A stretch of 64,000 nucleotides of DNA from DASZIT01 sp963819695 (GCA_963819695.1 CAWFXD010000001.1:1674001-1738000), one strand, 5' to 3'. Numbered from the stretch's first letter, positions 25,662 through 35,114 are shown. The notes: generated by a model not told the origin, from the letters alone. Program-made: numbers and translations.

Positions 25662-26956
25662 GCCCGGAGACCTTCGAGGTCACCGGCGGCCGGGCCCTGG
25701 TCGGCTCGCTCCGGGTCCCGGGGGACAAGTCCATCTCCCATCGCGCCCTGCTGCTGGCCGCCTTGGCCGAGGGCACCACCTCCATCACCGGTCTCTCCGA
25801 CGGCGACGACGTGCGCCACACCCGGGAGGCGGTTCGCGCCCTGGGAGCCGAGGTGGAGGAGTCGGGGGGCTCGATCCGGGTCCATGGTGGCCGGTCGCGG
25901 CTGCATCCCCCCGACGGCCCGATCGACCTGGGCAACTCGGGGACGGGGATGCGCCTGTTGTTGGGCCTGGTGGCCGGGCTCCCGGTTACCGCCCATCTGA
26001 CCGGCGACGCCTCCCTCCGGGGCCGGCCGATGGACCGGGTGGCGGAGCCACTCGAACAGATGGGGGCGAAGGTGACCGGCCAGGGGCCGCGGTGCCTGCC
26101 CCCGGTGGCGGTCACCGGCGGGAATCTCCACGGCATCGAGTACACCCCGCCGATGGCCAGCGCCCAGGTCAAGTCGGCCCTCCTGCTGGCCGGCCTGGCC
26201 GCCGCCGGCGACACCGTGGTCCACGAGCCGGTGCCCACCCGGGCCCACACCGAGGAGCTGCTGGCCCAGATGGGAGCCCGGATCGTCGTCTCCAATTCGG
26301 AGGCCGGGCGGACCATCACCGTCAGCCGCAGCGACCTCAACCCGACGGTGGTGGTGGTTCCCGGGGACCCGTCGCAGGCCGCCTTCTGGGTGGTCGGCGG
26401 GCTCATCGTCCCCCGGAGCGTGGTGACCGTCGAGGGCACCTATCTGGGTGCCGAGCGGACCGGGTTCATCGAGGTGCTCGAGCGGATGGGGGCACAGGTG
26501 TCGGTGGATGCCGACGGCGCCGGGCACGGGTCGGTCACCAGCCGGTCGTCGGCCCTGACCGCCACCGTGGTGCGAGCCGGGGAGATCCCGTCCCTCGACG
26601 AGGTGCCGATCCTGGCCATGGCGGCGATGGTGGCCGCCGGCGAGAGTCGGTTCGTGGACATGGGCGAGCTCCGGGTCAAGGAGTCCGACCGGTTGTCCGG
26701 CACTGTCGAGATGGTGACGGCGTTCGGGGGTTCCGCCCGGATCGATGGCGACGACCTGGTCATCTCCGGTGGTGGTGGGCGGCATCCGGGAACCGTCGAC
26801 TCCCGGGGGGACCACCGGATGGCCATGGCCGCGGCCATCGCCGGCGCCGCCTGTCCGTCGGCGACCGATGTCACCAGCATCGCCGGGTGGGAGTCGGTGC
26901 GGACCAGCTATCCGCGGTTCGCCGACGACCTCGAAGCCCTGTCGGTGGGCGGATGA
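25658..26956 (+). CDS. aroA: 3-phosphoshikimate 1-carboxyvinyltransferase (EPSP synthase)
   Basis: Sixth step of the shikimate pathway: shikimate 3-phosphate plus PEP gives EPSP. The 432-residue protein has the first signature LGNSGTGMRLLLGLVAGLP and the second RVKESDRLSGTVEMV, the N-terminal VPGDKSISHRALLLAALAEG and the C-terminal SRGDHRMAMAAAIAG. It is linked to tyrA and cmk by ATGA overlaps, placing aromatic synthesis inside the segregation/cmk/der block. Confidence 0.95.
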   Translation: MSPETFEVTGGRALVGSLRVPGDKSISHRALLLAALAEGTTSITGLSDGDDVRHTREAVRALGAEVEESGGSIRVHGGRSRLHPPDGPIDLGNSGTGMRLLLGLVAGLPVTAHLTGDASLRGRPMDRVAEPLEQMGAKVTGQGPRCLPPVAVTGGNLHGIEYTPPMASAQVKSALLLAGLAAAGDTVVHEPVPTRAHTEELLAQMGARIVVSNSEAGRTITVSRSDLNPTVVVVPGDPSQAAFWVVGGLIVPRSVVTVEGTYLGAERTGFIEVLERMGAQVSVDADGAGHGSVTSRSSALTATVVRAGEIPSLDEVPILAMAAMVAAGESRFVDMGELRVKESDRLSGTVEMVTAFGGSARIDGDDLVISGGGGRHPGTVDSRGDHRMAMAAAIAGAACPSATDVTSIAGWESVRTSYPRFADDLEALSVGG

Positions 26957-27588
26957 CCGGAGCCGGGGGCCAGCCGGGCTCCGCCGGCAAGCTGATCGCC
27001 ATCGACGGGCCGGCGGGGGCGGGAAAGTCGACGCTGTCCCGCGCCCTGGCCCGCCATCTGGGGATCGACCGTCTCGACACCGGTGCCATGTACCGGGCGG
27101 TGGCCTGGGGGGCGCTCTCCCGGGGCATCGACCCCGGCGACCAGCAGGCGGTGGCGGCTCTGGCCCGCAGCCTGTCGATCTCGGTCGACGAGCGGGTGAC
27201 CGCCGACGGCGTCGACATCACCGAGGCCATCCGGGCTCCCGACGTCAACCAGGCGGTCTCGGTGGTGGCGGCCAACCCCGAGGTCCGGTCGACCATGGTG
27301 GCCCGGCAACGCCAGTGGGCGGACGAACACGGCGGGGGAGTCGTCGAGGGTCGCGACATCGGCTCGGTGGTGTTCCCGCAGGCCGACCTCAAGATCTACC
27401 TGACCGCCAGCGGGGAGGAGCGGGCCCGCCGGCGAAGCGAGGAGGGATCCGACCGGGTGGCCCGGCGCGACCACCTCGACAGCACCAGGGCGGCGTCCCC
27501 CCTCGGGATCGCGGAAGGAGCCAAGGTGATCGACACCACCGGACGCCCGATCGGAGCGGTGGTAGAAGAGGTGCTGGCATGGCTCTGA
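26953..27588 (+). CDS. cmk: Cytidylate kinase
   Basis: Phosphorylates CMP and dCMP, 211 residues. The P-loop is IDGPAGAGKSTLSRALAR; LDTGAMYRAVAWGALSRGI is the CMP-binding segment, and VVEGRDIGSVVFPQADLKIY and ASGEERARRRSEE follow. It overlaps aroA (ATGA) and the acyltransferase gene (10 bases). The order cmk-acyltransferase-der is also known from streptomycetes. Confidence 0.94.
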   Translation: MTGAGGQPGSAGKLIAIDGPAGAGKSTLSRALARHLGIDRLDTGAMYRAVAWGALSRGIDPGDQQAVAALARSLSISVDERVTADGVDITEAIRAPDVNQAVSVVAANPEVRSTMVARQRQWADEHGGGVVEGRDIGSVVFPQADLKIYLTASGEERARRRSEEGSDRVARRDHLDSTRAASPLGIAEGAKVIDTTGRPIGAVVEEVLAWL

Positions 27589-28277
27589 ACGAGACGACCG
27601 GTGCGTCGGTGGGGGACACCGAGGTGGACACCGGCTTCACCCCGATCTACAAGTTCCTGCGGGCGTTGGTCCACGGCTTGAACCGCTTGGTCTTCCGGAC
27701 GACGGTCGATGGACTGGAGCGGGTGCCCACCGACGGGCCGATGATCATCGCCCCGGTCCACCGGTCGGGGATCGACTTCTTCGTGGCCTCGGAGGTCACC
27801 CGCCGGAAGCTGCACTACATGGCCAAGGACAGCCTGTGGAAGCGGCCGCGGTTCGGACGGTTCCTCCAGACGCTCGGGGCCTTCCCCGTCCATCGCGACG
27901 CTGCCGACCGGGAGGCGATGCGCCGGGCCCAGCGGGTCCTCGAGGCCGGCGAGGTGCTGGTCCTCTTCCCGGAAGGGGAGCGGAGGACCGGGCCGGTGGT
28001 GAAGGACCTCCACCAGGGGGTGGCCTTCCTGGCCGCCCGGACCGGGGCGCCGGTCGTCCCGGTGGGCATCGGCGGGTCGGCCTCGGTGATGCCCAAGGGG
28101 AGCAAGTTCCCCCGGCCGCTCCACATCCACCTGGTGGTCGGCGATCCGATCGCCGCCCCCGCCCGAACCGCCGGTGGCCGGGTGCCCCGGAGCCAGCTGC
28201 AGACCATGACCGAAGAGCTCACCACCACCATCCAGGAGCTCTACGACCGGTCAGTGGCGTCCACCGGGCGCTACTAG
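27579..28277 (+). CDS. 1-acylglycerol-3-phosphate acyltransferase (PlsC family)
   Basis: 232 residues. The catalytic HX4D motif is in IAPVHRSGIDFFVASE, the substrate-binding motif in LVLFPEGERRTGPVV, and PVVPVGIGGSASVMPKGSKF follows. Enzymes of this type place the second acyl chain on lysophosphatidic acid at the inner membrane. The last bases overlap the ispH stop codon on the other strand (28274-28277). Confidence 0.9.
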   Translation: MALNETTGASVGDTEVDTGFTPIYKFLRALVHGLNRLVFRTTVDGLERVPTDGPMIIAPVHRSGIDFFVASEVTRRKLHYMAKDSLWKRPRFGRFLQTLGAFPVHRDAADREAMRRAQRVLEAGEVLVLFPEGERRTGPVVKDLHQGVAFLAARTGAPVVPVGIGGSASVMPKGSKFPRPLHIHLVVGDPIAAPARTAGGRVPRSQLQTMTEELTTTIQELYDRSVASTGRY

Positions 28278-29356
28278 AGGACCGGGACTCCGACAAAGCC
28301 CTCCAGCACATCGGCGGCGCCGGTGGAGCGGTCGCCGGACAGCACAGCGCCGCCAACGTCATCGGTGACCCGGCCGGCGGTGGGAGCCGCGGCGATCAGC
28401 GAGACCGCCGTCTCGAGGGCCCGGAGGATCTCCCGGAGCTCGGGCGGAGGTGGGAAGTACTCCTCTTCCAGGGTGATGGGAGCCGACTCGACGCCGTGGA
28501 CCGGAGCCAGGCGGGCCACGACCGCCTGCACCAACGCCTCCGGCGCCGAGGCCCCGGCGGTGACCCCCACGGTGCCCTGGAGATCGTCGGGCAGCTCGGA
28601 GGCATCGTTGATGCGAACCACCCGGGGGCACCCGAAGGCCAGCGCGACTTTCTCCAGTGCCACCGTGTTGGAGGAGTTCTCCGACCCGATCACCACCACG
28701 GCATCAGCCCGCCCGACCACCGCCTTCAGGGCGGCCTGGCGGTTGGTGGTGGCAAAGCAGAGGTCGCTCCGGTTCGGCATCCACAGATCGGGGAAGCGCT
28801 CCCGGGCCCGATCCACGATGCCGGCCCACTCATCGTGGCTCAGGGTGGTCTGGGCCAGCAGGGCCATCGGCGGATCACCGCCGGCCCCGGGGGCCGGCAG
28901 GGCGTCGACATCCTCCTCCCGCTCGAGGAGGCGCACCGCCTCCGGGGCCACCGCCATGGTACCGACGGCCTCCTCGTGGCCCTGGTGGCCCACATAGAGC
29001 ACCGTGTACCCCTTGCGGGCCCGCACCTTCAGCTCGTGGTGGACCTTGGTGACCAACGGACAGACGGCGTCGACCACCACCCGGCCGCGGTCGCGGGCGG
29101 CATCGACCACGTCGGGGGCGGAGCCGTGGGCGGAGAGCATCAGGGGCGCCCCGGCGGGGACCTCGGTGACGTCGTCCACGAAGATGACCCCCTGGGCCCG
29201 GAACTGGTCGACCACATGCTGGTTGTGGACGATCTCGTGGTAGCAGTAGACGGGCGGCTCGAAGACCCGGACCATCCAGGCCAGCGCCTTGATCGCCTTC
29301 TCGACGCCGGCACAGAAGCCTCTCGGCTCCGCCAGAAGCACTCGGTCCACAGCCAC
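28274..29356 (-). CDS. ispH: 4-hydroxy-3-methylbut-2-enyl diphosphate reductase
   Basis: Last step of the MEP isoprenoid pathway, a [4Fe-4S] enzyme; 360 residues. The three cluster cysteines are seen in AEPRGFCAGVEKAIKAL, VVDAVCPLVTKVHHE and SDLCFATTNRQAALK. Substrate-binding residues are in YCYHEIVHNQHVVDQF and IGSENSSNTVAL. The GTG start at 29356 follows a TAGCCT -10 box by six bases. It is the only minus-strand gene in this part of the block. Confidence 0.94.
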   Translation of the reverse strand: MAVDRVLLAEPRGFCAGVEKAIKALAWMVRVFEPPVYCYHEIVHNQHVVDQFRAQGVIFVDDVTEVPAGAPLMLSAHGSAPDVVDAARDRGRVVVDAVCPLVTKVHHELKVRARKGYTVLYVGHQGHEEAVGTMAVAPEAVRLLEREEDVDALPAPGAGGDPPMALLAQTTLSHDEWAGIVDRARERFPDLWMPNRSDLCFATTNRQAALKAVVGRADAVVVIGSENSSNTVALEKVALAFGCPRVVRINDASELPDDLQGTVGVTAGASAPEALVQAVVARLAPVHGVESAPITLEEEYFPPPPELREILRALETAVSLIAAAPTAGRVTDDVGGAVLSGDRSTGAADVLEGFVGVPVL

Positions 29357-29362
29357 CCGAAC

Positions 29363-29431
29363 AGGCTAGTGGCGCGGGGGAGATGCCCAGGACCGGCCGA
29401 CGGCGGAGAACCACGAAGGACCAGGTAGCCT
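29363..29431. promoter_or_regulatory. Divergent ispH / radical SAM gene promoters
   Basis: The same box, TAGCCT, occurs on both strands: 29368-29363 (minus) six bases before the ispH GTG, and 29426-29431 (plus) six bases before the ATG at 29438. No ribosome sites are visible, so both mRNAs are probably leaderless. Confidence 0.55.
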
Positions 29432-29437
29432 TGTCCC

Positions 29438-30907
29438 ATGTCGGTACCTCGCGGTACGGCGGCGCCTACGGTCGTCGCCGTCACCGAAATGTCACCGGCG
29501 GATCTGTCCGGCCTACGGCCCGGGGACGAACTCCTCTTGCTCAACGGGCGGTCCCCGCGCGACGTCATTGAGTACAGCCTGCTGGTCGACGAGCCCGAAT
29601 TGGACCTCGTGGTGCGCCGTCGCGGGGTGAGTGACCCGTTTTCGGTGTCGGTCAGCAAGCCGCCGGGCGAGCCGTTCGGGGTGGAGGTGTCATCGGCCCT
29701 CTTCGATCGGGTCCGGACGTGCGACAACCACTGTGAGTTCTGCTTCATCACCCAGCTGCCCAAGGGGATGCGCCGGAGCCTCTCCCTGAAGGACGACGAC
29801 TACCGACTGTCGTTCCTCTACGGGAACTTCACCACCCTCACCCGCTTCACCGAGATGGACCTGGAGCGGGTACTGACCGAACGCCTGAGCCCGCTGTTCG
29901 TCTCCATTCATGCCACCGATCCCGACGTCCGGGCCCGGCTGCTGCGCAACCGGCGGGGGGCGACCAGCCTGCGGTGGTTGAGCGGTCTGCTCGACGGCGG
30001 CATCGAAGTCCACGGCCAGATCGTGGTGTGCCCGGACCGCAACGACGGGGCGATCCTCCACGACACCCTGGCCGGGGTGCTCGACCGGTACCCGGAGCTG
30101 GCCACGGTGGCGGTGGTGCCGCTCGGCGTCAGCCGGTTCTCCAACGAGCCGGCCATGCGACCCCACACCCGACATGAGGCCGCGGAGGTCTGTGACGCCA
30201 TCGATCTGTGGCAGGAGACGTTCCTGGCGGCCCTGGGGCGACGGATGGTCTACGCCGCCGATGAGTACTACCTGATGGCGGAGCGGCCGTTTCCCGCCGC
30301 CGCCACCTACGAGGGGTTCCCGCAGCACGAGAACGGGCTGGGCATGGCCAGAGCCTTCGAGGCGGCGTTCGGGGGCGATGAGGACGCCGCCCTCGGTGTG
30401 CGCCCGGGCTTCTTCGCCTGGGTGGACGGGGCCCCGGCGTCGGGCTACCGGGCCCAGCGGGCCGACCCGTCCACCCCGGCGGTCGACGGCGAAGCGCCGA
30501 TCGCCATCCTCACCGGTGAGTACGGGGCCCGGGTCCTGGCCCCCCTGGTCGATTCCCTCGGGCGCACCGACATCCGACTGGTGCCGGTGCCCAACGACTA
30601 CTTCGGCGGCAACATCGGGGTGTCCGGGCTGATGACCGGCATCGATCTCCGTAGGGCGCTGGAGACCCAACCGGTCGGGCACAGGTATCTCCTGCCCGAC
30701 TCCTGTCTTTCCGAGGGCCGGTTCCTCGACGACCTCTCGGTGACCGACCTGCCCCGGCCGGTGGAGGTCGTGGCCACCGACGGGCTGTCACTCCGACGGG
30801 CACTGGACGGGACCGGCTCGGTGCCGATGGGGTCGGAGGGCGGTTGCAGCTCGGTCGAGGCACCCCGATCCGCACGGGTGCCGGTCTCGATCGGAGGCTC
30901 ACGATGA
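29438..30907 (+). CDS. DUF512 family PDZ / radical SAM-like iron-sulfur protein
   Basis: 489 residues. A PDZ-like N-terminus (MSPADLSGLRPGDELLLLNG) is followed by a radical-SAM-type cysteine motif C-x3-C-x2-C in VRTCDNHCEFCFITQLPKGM. LKDDDYRLSFLYGNFTTLTR and SPLFVSIHATDPDVRARLLR are typical of the family. A C-terminal DUF512 domain runs from about residue 240 (AALGRRMVYAADEYYLMAER). The family is often next to der in bacteria. Its reaction is unknown to me. The end overlaps der by four bases. Confidence 0.9.
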   Translation: MSVPRGTAAPTVVAVTEMSPADLSGLRPGDELLLLNGRSPRDVIEYSLLVDEPELDLVVRRRGVSDPFSVSVSKPPGEPFGVEVSSALFDRVRTCDNHCEFCFITQLPKGMRRSLSLKDDDYRLSFLYGNFTTLTRFTEMDLERVLTERLSPLFVSIHATDPDVRARLLRNRRGATSLRWLSGLLDGGIEVHGQIVVCPDRNDGAILHDTLAGVLDRYPELATVAVVPLGVSRFSNEPAMRPHTRHEAAEVCDAIDLWQETFLAALGRRMVYAADEYYLMAERPFPAAATYEGFPQHENGLGMARAFEAAFGGDEDAALGVRPGFFAWVDGAPASGYRAQRADPSTPAVDGEAPIAILTGEYGARVLAPLVDSLGRTDIRLVPVPNDYFGGNIGVSGLMTGIDLRRALETQPVGHRYLLPDSCLSEGRFLDDLSVTDLPRPVEVVATDGLSLRRALDGTGSVPMGSEGGCSSVEAPRSARVPVSIGGSR

Positions 30908-32316
30908 CGGTCTCGACCCCGGAGACGGCCAACGAGACCGGGCGCAAGAAGCCCCTGGTGGTGATCGCCGGCCGCCCCAACGTCGGCAAGTCGACGCTGG
31001 TCAACCGGATCGTCGGCCGGCGGGCGGCGGTGGTGGAGGAGCGATCGGGCGTGACCCGGGACCGCAAGGAGCTGGACGCCGAATGGTGCGGCCACTCGTT
31101 CACGGTGGTGGATACCGGCGGGTGGCTGTCCAGCGACGACCCCCTCGATGCCCAGGTGAGCGCCCAGGCCGAGCGGGCGGTGGCCGAAGCCGACGTGGTG
31201 TTGCTGGTGGTGGATGTCACCGTGGGGCTCATCGACGAGGACGTGGCGGTGGCCAGGTTCCTCAAACGGTCGGGCCGGCCGGTGCGGGTGGTGGTCAACA
31301 AAGTCGACTCCTCCCAACGCGAGTCCGATGCCTGGGAGGCGGTGTCGCTCGGACTGGGTGATCCCTGGCCGGTGAGCGCCCTCCATGGTCGCGGGACGGG
31401 AGATCTGCTCGACGACGTGGTTCGACTGCTGCCCGACCTCGATGCGGTCGGCGATGCGCGGTCGGAGCCGGCCGAGGGTGAGAATCAACCAGGTGGAGGA
31501 AGCGACCGGCGGGGGAGCGGCACCGTGATCCCCCGGGTGGCTCTGGTCGGACGGCCGAACGTGGGCAAGTCGACGTTGTTCAACCGGTTGGTGGGGGACG
31601 AACGGTCGATCACCCACGATGCTCCGGGCACCACCCGCGACGCGGTGGACACCGTGGTGGAGACGCCGGAAGGCACCGTCTGCTTCATCGACACCGCCGG
31701 CATGCGCCGCAAGTCACGGACGGAGCGGGGTACCGAGTATTTCTCGGTCCTCCGAGCCCTCGAAGCCTTGGACCGGGCTGACATCGCGCTCCTGATCATC
31801 GATGCGACGTTGGGTGTCACCCATCAGGACCAGCGACTGGCGGAGCGGGTGGCCGCCGCCGGATGCCCGACCGTGGTGGTGCTGAACAAGTGGGAGCTGA
31901 TCCCGGTCGAGGACCGGCCGGACATCCTCATCGACATCGGTGACCGGTTGGCGTTCCTCGGCGATGCTCCGGTGTTGAAGATCAGTGCCCTCTCGGGACT
32001 CGGCGTGCACCACATTCTGCCGGCGGTGGCGACAGCCGAAGAGGCCTACCACTCACGCATCCCGACCGGCGAGCTCAACCGGGCCATGAAATCGATCCAG
32101 ATGGCGCATCCTCCGGTGGGGGCCAAGATCCAGTACGCAGTGCAGGGGGCCAACGACCCTCCGACCTTCACCCTGTTCACCAACGGTCGGCTACAGCCGA
32201 CGTATCTGCGCTACGTCGAGCGGGGATTGCGCGAGCGATTCGAGTTGGGAGCGACGCCCATCAAACTGCGGGTTCGGGCCAAAGGTCCCAACGGAGGTGG
32301 GGGGCGTCGGAGGTGA
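30904..32316 (+). CDS. der: Ribosome assembly GTPase Der (EngA)
   Basis: Tandem GTPase needed for 50S maturation, 470 residues from the ATG at 30904. Domain 1 has GRPNVGKSTLVNRI, DTGGW and NKVD. Domain 2 has GRPNVGKSTLFNRLVGDERS, DTAGMRRKSRTERG and NKWELIP. The C-terminal KH-like domain ends in KLRVRAKGPNGGGG. GGAGG precedes the ATG by seven bases. An in-frame ATG 60 bases upstream is rejected because it lies inside the preceding gene without a ribosome site. Confidence 0.96.
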   Translation: MTVSTPETANETGRKKPLVVIAGRPNVGKSTLVNRIVGRRAAVVEERSGVTRDRKELDAEWCGHSFTVVDTGGWLSSDDPLDAQVSAQAERAVAEADVVLLVVDVTVGLIDEDVAVARFLKRSGRPVRVVVNKVDSSQRESDAWEAVSLGLGDPWPVSALHGRGTGDLLDDVVRLLPDLDAVGDARSEPAEGENQPGGGSDRRGSGTVIPRVALVGRPNVGKSTLFNRLVGDERSITHDAPGTTRDAVDTVVETPEGTVCFIDTAGMRRKSRTERGTEYFSVLRALEALDRADIALLIIDATLGVTHQDQRLAERVAAAGCPTVVVLNKWELIPVEDRPDILIDIGDRLAFLGDAPVLKISALSGLGVHHILPAVATAEEAYHSRIPTGELNRAMKSIQMAHPPVGAKIQYAVQGANDPPTFTLFTNGRLQPTYLRYVERGLRERFELGATPIKLRVRAKGPNGGGGRRR

Positions 32317-32319
32317 TCG

Positions 32320-32518
32320 GTGCCCTGGTGTGAAGAATGCGATCAGCGCCTCGAGGATGACCAGGTCGACGAGGACGGAACCTGCCCGAACTGCGGTTCG
32401 GCAGACCGTCGAGCACCGCAGAACGCCCTGGTACTTCAAGTTCATGCTGGTGGCCTCGGTCATCTACCTCGGGTGGCGGGCGTTTCAGGGCGTCACCTGG
32501 GTCGTCCACCACGTGTGA
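32320..32518 (+). CDS. Small zinc-ribbon membrane protein, frameshifted
   Basis: About 65 residues after correction. The N-terminus from GTG 32320 is VPWCEECDQRLEDDQVDEDG then TCPNCGS, a CxxC...CxxC zinc ribbon. In the next frame the protein continues HRRTPWYFKFMLVASVIYLG then WRAFQGVTWVVHHV, one membrane helix. One extra base around 32398-32415 separates the halves. The ribosome site GGAGGTGAT, six bases before the GTG and overlapping the der stop, is nearly perfect. Similar zinc-ribbon plus one-helix proteins are common actinobacterial hypotheticals. Confidence 0.7.
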
Positions 32519-32524
32519 AGCGGC

Positions 32525-33307
32525 TCAGGGAGGGTCGGGCGGGCGAACACTGCGGCGAGTCGATGCCGGACCCGTGTCCGGGACCGACCCGGTGTCGATG
32601 AGCTCCTGAGCCACGTGGCGAAGTTTGACGTTGAGGTGCTGGGAGGCTCGGAGCAGAATGTCGAAGGCTTGGTCGGGCGTGATGCGTTCGCGCTCCATCA
32701 AGATGCCCTGGGCTTGGCCGATGAGCTCTCGAGTGGCCAGGGCCTGGTGGAGGTTGTCGGCTCGGCGGTCCTCGGACTCATGGGCTTGGGCGCCACCCAG
32801 GGCCAGGCCGGCAAGCGTGGCGAAGATCACCCCCTTGGCCCGGTCGGTCACCCCGAAGGCTCCGGGAAAGCGGGCGTAGAAATTCAGCGCTCCGATGGTG
32901 CCGTTGGCGGAGAGTCGCAGGGCCAAAATGCAGCGCACCCCGGCCGCCACCGCCTGGGGTCCGAAGTTTGCCCATTGAGTGTCATCGACCAGGTCGTCGG
33001 CATAGAAGGTAGACCCCTGGGCAATCGCGTCGAGGCAGGGTCCCTCACCCGTTTCCCGCTGCAGGGAATCGATCCGGACCACCATCGGATCCGTATGGAC
33101 CGGGGTGGTTACCTGATCATCCACCACCAGGAAGATGCCGGCGAAGTCACAGCCGTCGATGGTGGCAACGGCCAGGTCCACCACCGCCTGGAGGGTGGCC
33201 TCGGTGCTTCCGGCCAGAAACAGAGTACGGGCAACCTGGGACAGGCTGACGTTGAGCTCGGTCGTGTCACCTTCGGCACCTGGCACCGTTGCAGTCTCCT
33301 CGGCCAT
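32525..33307 (-). CDS. GAF and ANTAR domain protein
   Basis: 260 residues. A GAF sensor domain (residues about 20-175: AVVDLAVATIDGCDFAGIFL, ETGEGPCLDAIAQGSTFYAD, IGALNFYARFPGAFG) is followed by a C-terminal ANTAR RNA-binding domain (ATRELIGQAQGILMERERIT, then PDQAFDILLRASQHLN). ANTAR proteins antiterminate transcription by binding paired hexaloop RNA hairpins. The start is ATG 33307 or ATG 33343; TATCAT just upstream of the former favours it. The signal sensed and the target RNA are unknown. Confidence 0.9.
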   Translation of the reverse strand: MAEETATVPGAEGDTTELNVSLSQVARTLFLAGSTEATLQAVVDLAVATIDGCDFAGIFLVVDDQVTTPVHTDPMVVRIDSLQRETGEGPCLDAIAQGSTFYADDLVDDTQWANFGPQAVAAGVRCILALRLSANGTIGALNFYARFPGAFGVTDRAKGVIFATLAGLALGGAQAHESEDRRADNLHQALATRELIGQAQGILMERERITPDQAFDILLRASQHLNVKLRHVAQELIDTGSVPDTGPASTRRSVRPPDPP

Positions 33308-33515
33308 CTCATGAATTGACGGGCATGATACCGAAAACGACATGCTCAGCCCGGGTTTTCCGCCGCGCCGGATGCTCGGAAGGGAGGGTGAGACTCCGGG
33401 CTTCGGCTACCATGACGTCTCCAATCCAAATCCGAATTGGAACTGCTACTTCCGTGCTGTTCGAATGAACAAGGGACGGTGGTCAGGAATGGCCCCGATT
33501 CGGGGATTGGGTTTG

Positions 33516-33590
33516 CGGGCTGTGGCGCAGCTTGGTTAGCGCGCTTGACTGGGGGTCAAGAGGTCCCGGGTTCAAATCCCGGCAGCCCGA
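33516..33590 (+). tRNA. tRNA-Pro (anticodon GGG)
   Basis: A full cloverleaf can be drawn: acceptor stem CGGGCTG with CAGCCCG, D stem GCGC/GCGC, anticodon stem CTTGA/TCAAG with loop CTGGGGG (anticodon GGG), T stem CCGGG/CCCGG with loop TTCAAAT, discriminator A. Length is 75 bases and CCA is not encoded. A degenerate copy of its 3' half lies at 36150-36188. Confidence 0.95.
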
Positions 33591-33722
33591 CGCACTGCGG
33601 TTGACCCGGTCCACTTTCCCGGAGGTGCCCGGCCACAGCGCTCGTGGCGCGCTCAGCTCCACGGCTGCGAAGTCGGGCGGGGACGGTCCAGCAAGACCTA
33701 CAGTTGGTCGTCCATTCGCCGA

Positions 33723-34495
33723 GTGAGGACTAACCAGTTGCGGCCGCAGAGATCAAAAGGGGTTGTACTCATGACGATGGCGTTCACGCTTGTGGCCGCA
33801 GGCTGCAGCAGTTCGAGTCACAGTTCCTCGATAAGCACAACATCCACAACTGAGCCGTCAGTCGTGCCCACACAGTCTCCGTTCTTGGCCGGCAACGTCC
33901 ATCCCCAGTTTCCGGCCGGTGTTGCCGGCCAAGTCAGCGTGGTCTACCAAGCGCCGATCTCTGCACAGCAGAACGGGACAGTCGTTCCTATTGTGCTGGA
34001 CAACAACAGCTCACACGCCGTTGCCCACGTTGACATAAGTGGCACCGCTAAGGACGCGTCCGGCAAAGTTGTGGGATCCGGGGATAGCCAAGGTACCTCT
34101 CCCTCTGAGATCAAACCGGGGCAGTGGACGTTAGCCTTTATCTACTTCCAGTCCGGTGACAACTTGTCGCCGAGCGACAGGCTGTCCTTCAACGTGAAGA
34201 CGTCACCCGCTGACATGTCCCCATACAACACCGCGGCGGTTCAGGTCACTCAGGCAAATGTGTCCGGCAGCTCGATCACGGGAGGTGTCCAGAACACAAC
34301 CGGAAAGGTGGTCATCGGGCCAATAAGCGTGGACGCCTATTGCTTCGACGCGTCAGGTCATCTCGTCTATGAGCAAGGTACCTTCACCTCGGGCTCTGGT
34401 GACCTTGCTCCAACGCGACCGATTCATTCCAGATTAACCTTTACGATCAGCAGTGCCCTTCGTTCCTGGTGGGAGCATCGGGCTTCTACAAATGA
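33723..34495 (+). CDS. FxLYD-like secreted lipoprotein, frameshifted near C-terminus
   Basis: Lipoprotein of about 257 residues: basic start, hydrophobic helix (VVLMTMAFTLVAAGC, lipobox VAAGC), Ser/Thr linker, then a beta-rich domain with two related halves (VVPIVLDNNSSHAVAHVDIS and NTTGKVVIGPISVDAYCFDA). Near 34411 the frame is lost after GDLAP. The next frame continues NATDSFQINLYDQQCPSFLV and stops at 34495, which is the expected FxLYD-type ending. One missing base in the AA at 34412-34413 explains it. Its corrected stop overlaps the next start as ATGA. Confidence 0.7.
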
Positions 34496-34953
34496 ATATC
34501 GGAGACACCTCGCTGAGCATGAATGACGAGGTTGGAGCGACCATCCATTTGTGGCGAGCCCCGAATCGAATTTGGCAGGCGTTTCCGGCCCTGGTTGTGG
34601 TCCGGGCCGGGTCCTGGCTTAGCCGGGGCCGGGCCCACCGCCAGAGCCCTGCAATCGGTGAGGGTGGAGTTGTCACGGTCTTCCTCGACGGCTCGAAGGT
34701 GGGTACCATCTCGCCCAACCAGATCATGGTGTACCGAGTCTCACCTGGGGAGCATTCCTTGAGTCTGCATTTCCTCGGAGGCTTGCGGCGATCGAGGAGA
34801 CTCCATGTCCCCCTCGCCGAGGGCGAGGGGAAGCAGTTTGTCTGCCTGCTGAACGCGTTCGGGTGGCCATCCATCCGGCCCGCCACCCCCGACGATGACG
34901 CTGCAATGAAACGACTGAACTCTGCACCCGGTTACGGTTCGGAGCCTGGCTAA
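34492..34953 (+). CDS. Hypothetical beta-rich protein, coupled to the lipoprotein gene
   Basis: 153 residues from the ATG at 34492. The central part VVTVFLDGSKVGTISPNQIM, then VYRVSPGEHSLSLHFLGG, resembles the short beta domains (PEGA- or DUF2846-like) that end in a G-x-H turn. The N-terminal 60 residues are basic and have no clear signal peptide. The start shares an ATGA overlap with the corrected end of the lipoprotein gene. Function unknown. Confidence 0.6.
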   Translation: MNIGDTSLSMNDEVGATIHLWRAPNRIWQAFPALVVVRAGSWLSRGRAHRQSPAIGEGGVVTVFLDGSKVGTISPNQIMVYRVSPGEHSLSLHFLGGLRRSRRLHVPLAEGEGKQFVCLLNAFGWPSIRPATPDDDAAMKRLNSAPGYGSEPG

Positions 34954-35114
34954 GGCGATTCCCAGGTAACGCAAGTTGATAGATCGCGTCGATTGATTCG
35001 GAACGAGTTTTGGGGCATTCATCGGCTCGCGCTACCAGCCCTTCAGAAACGTGCGTGGAGTGGCCGCCATGTCGGTCCCGAGCTAGGGAGAGTTGCCAGC
35101 CCATGAACGGAACA

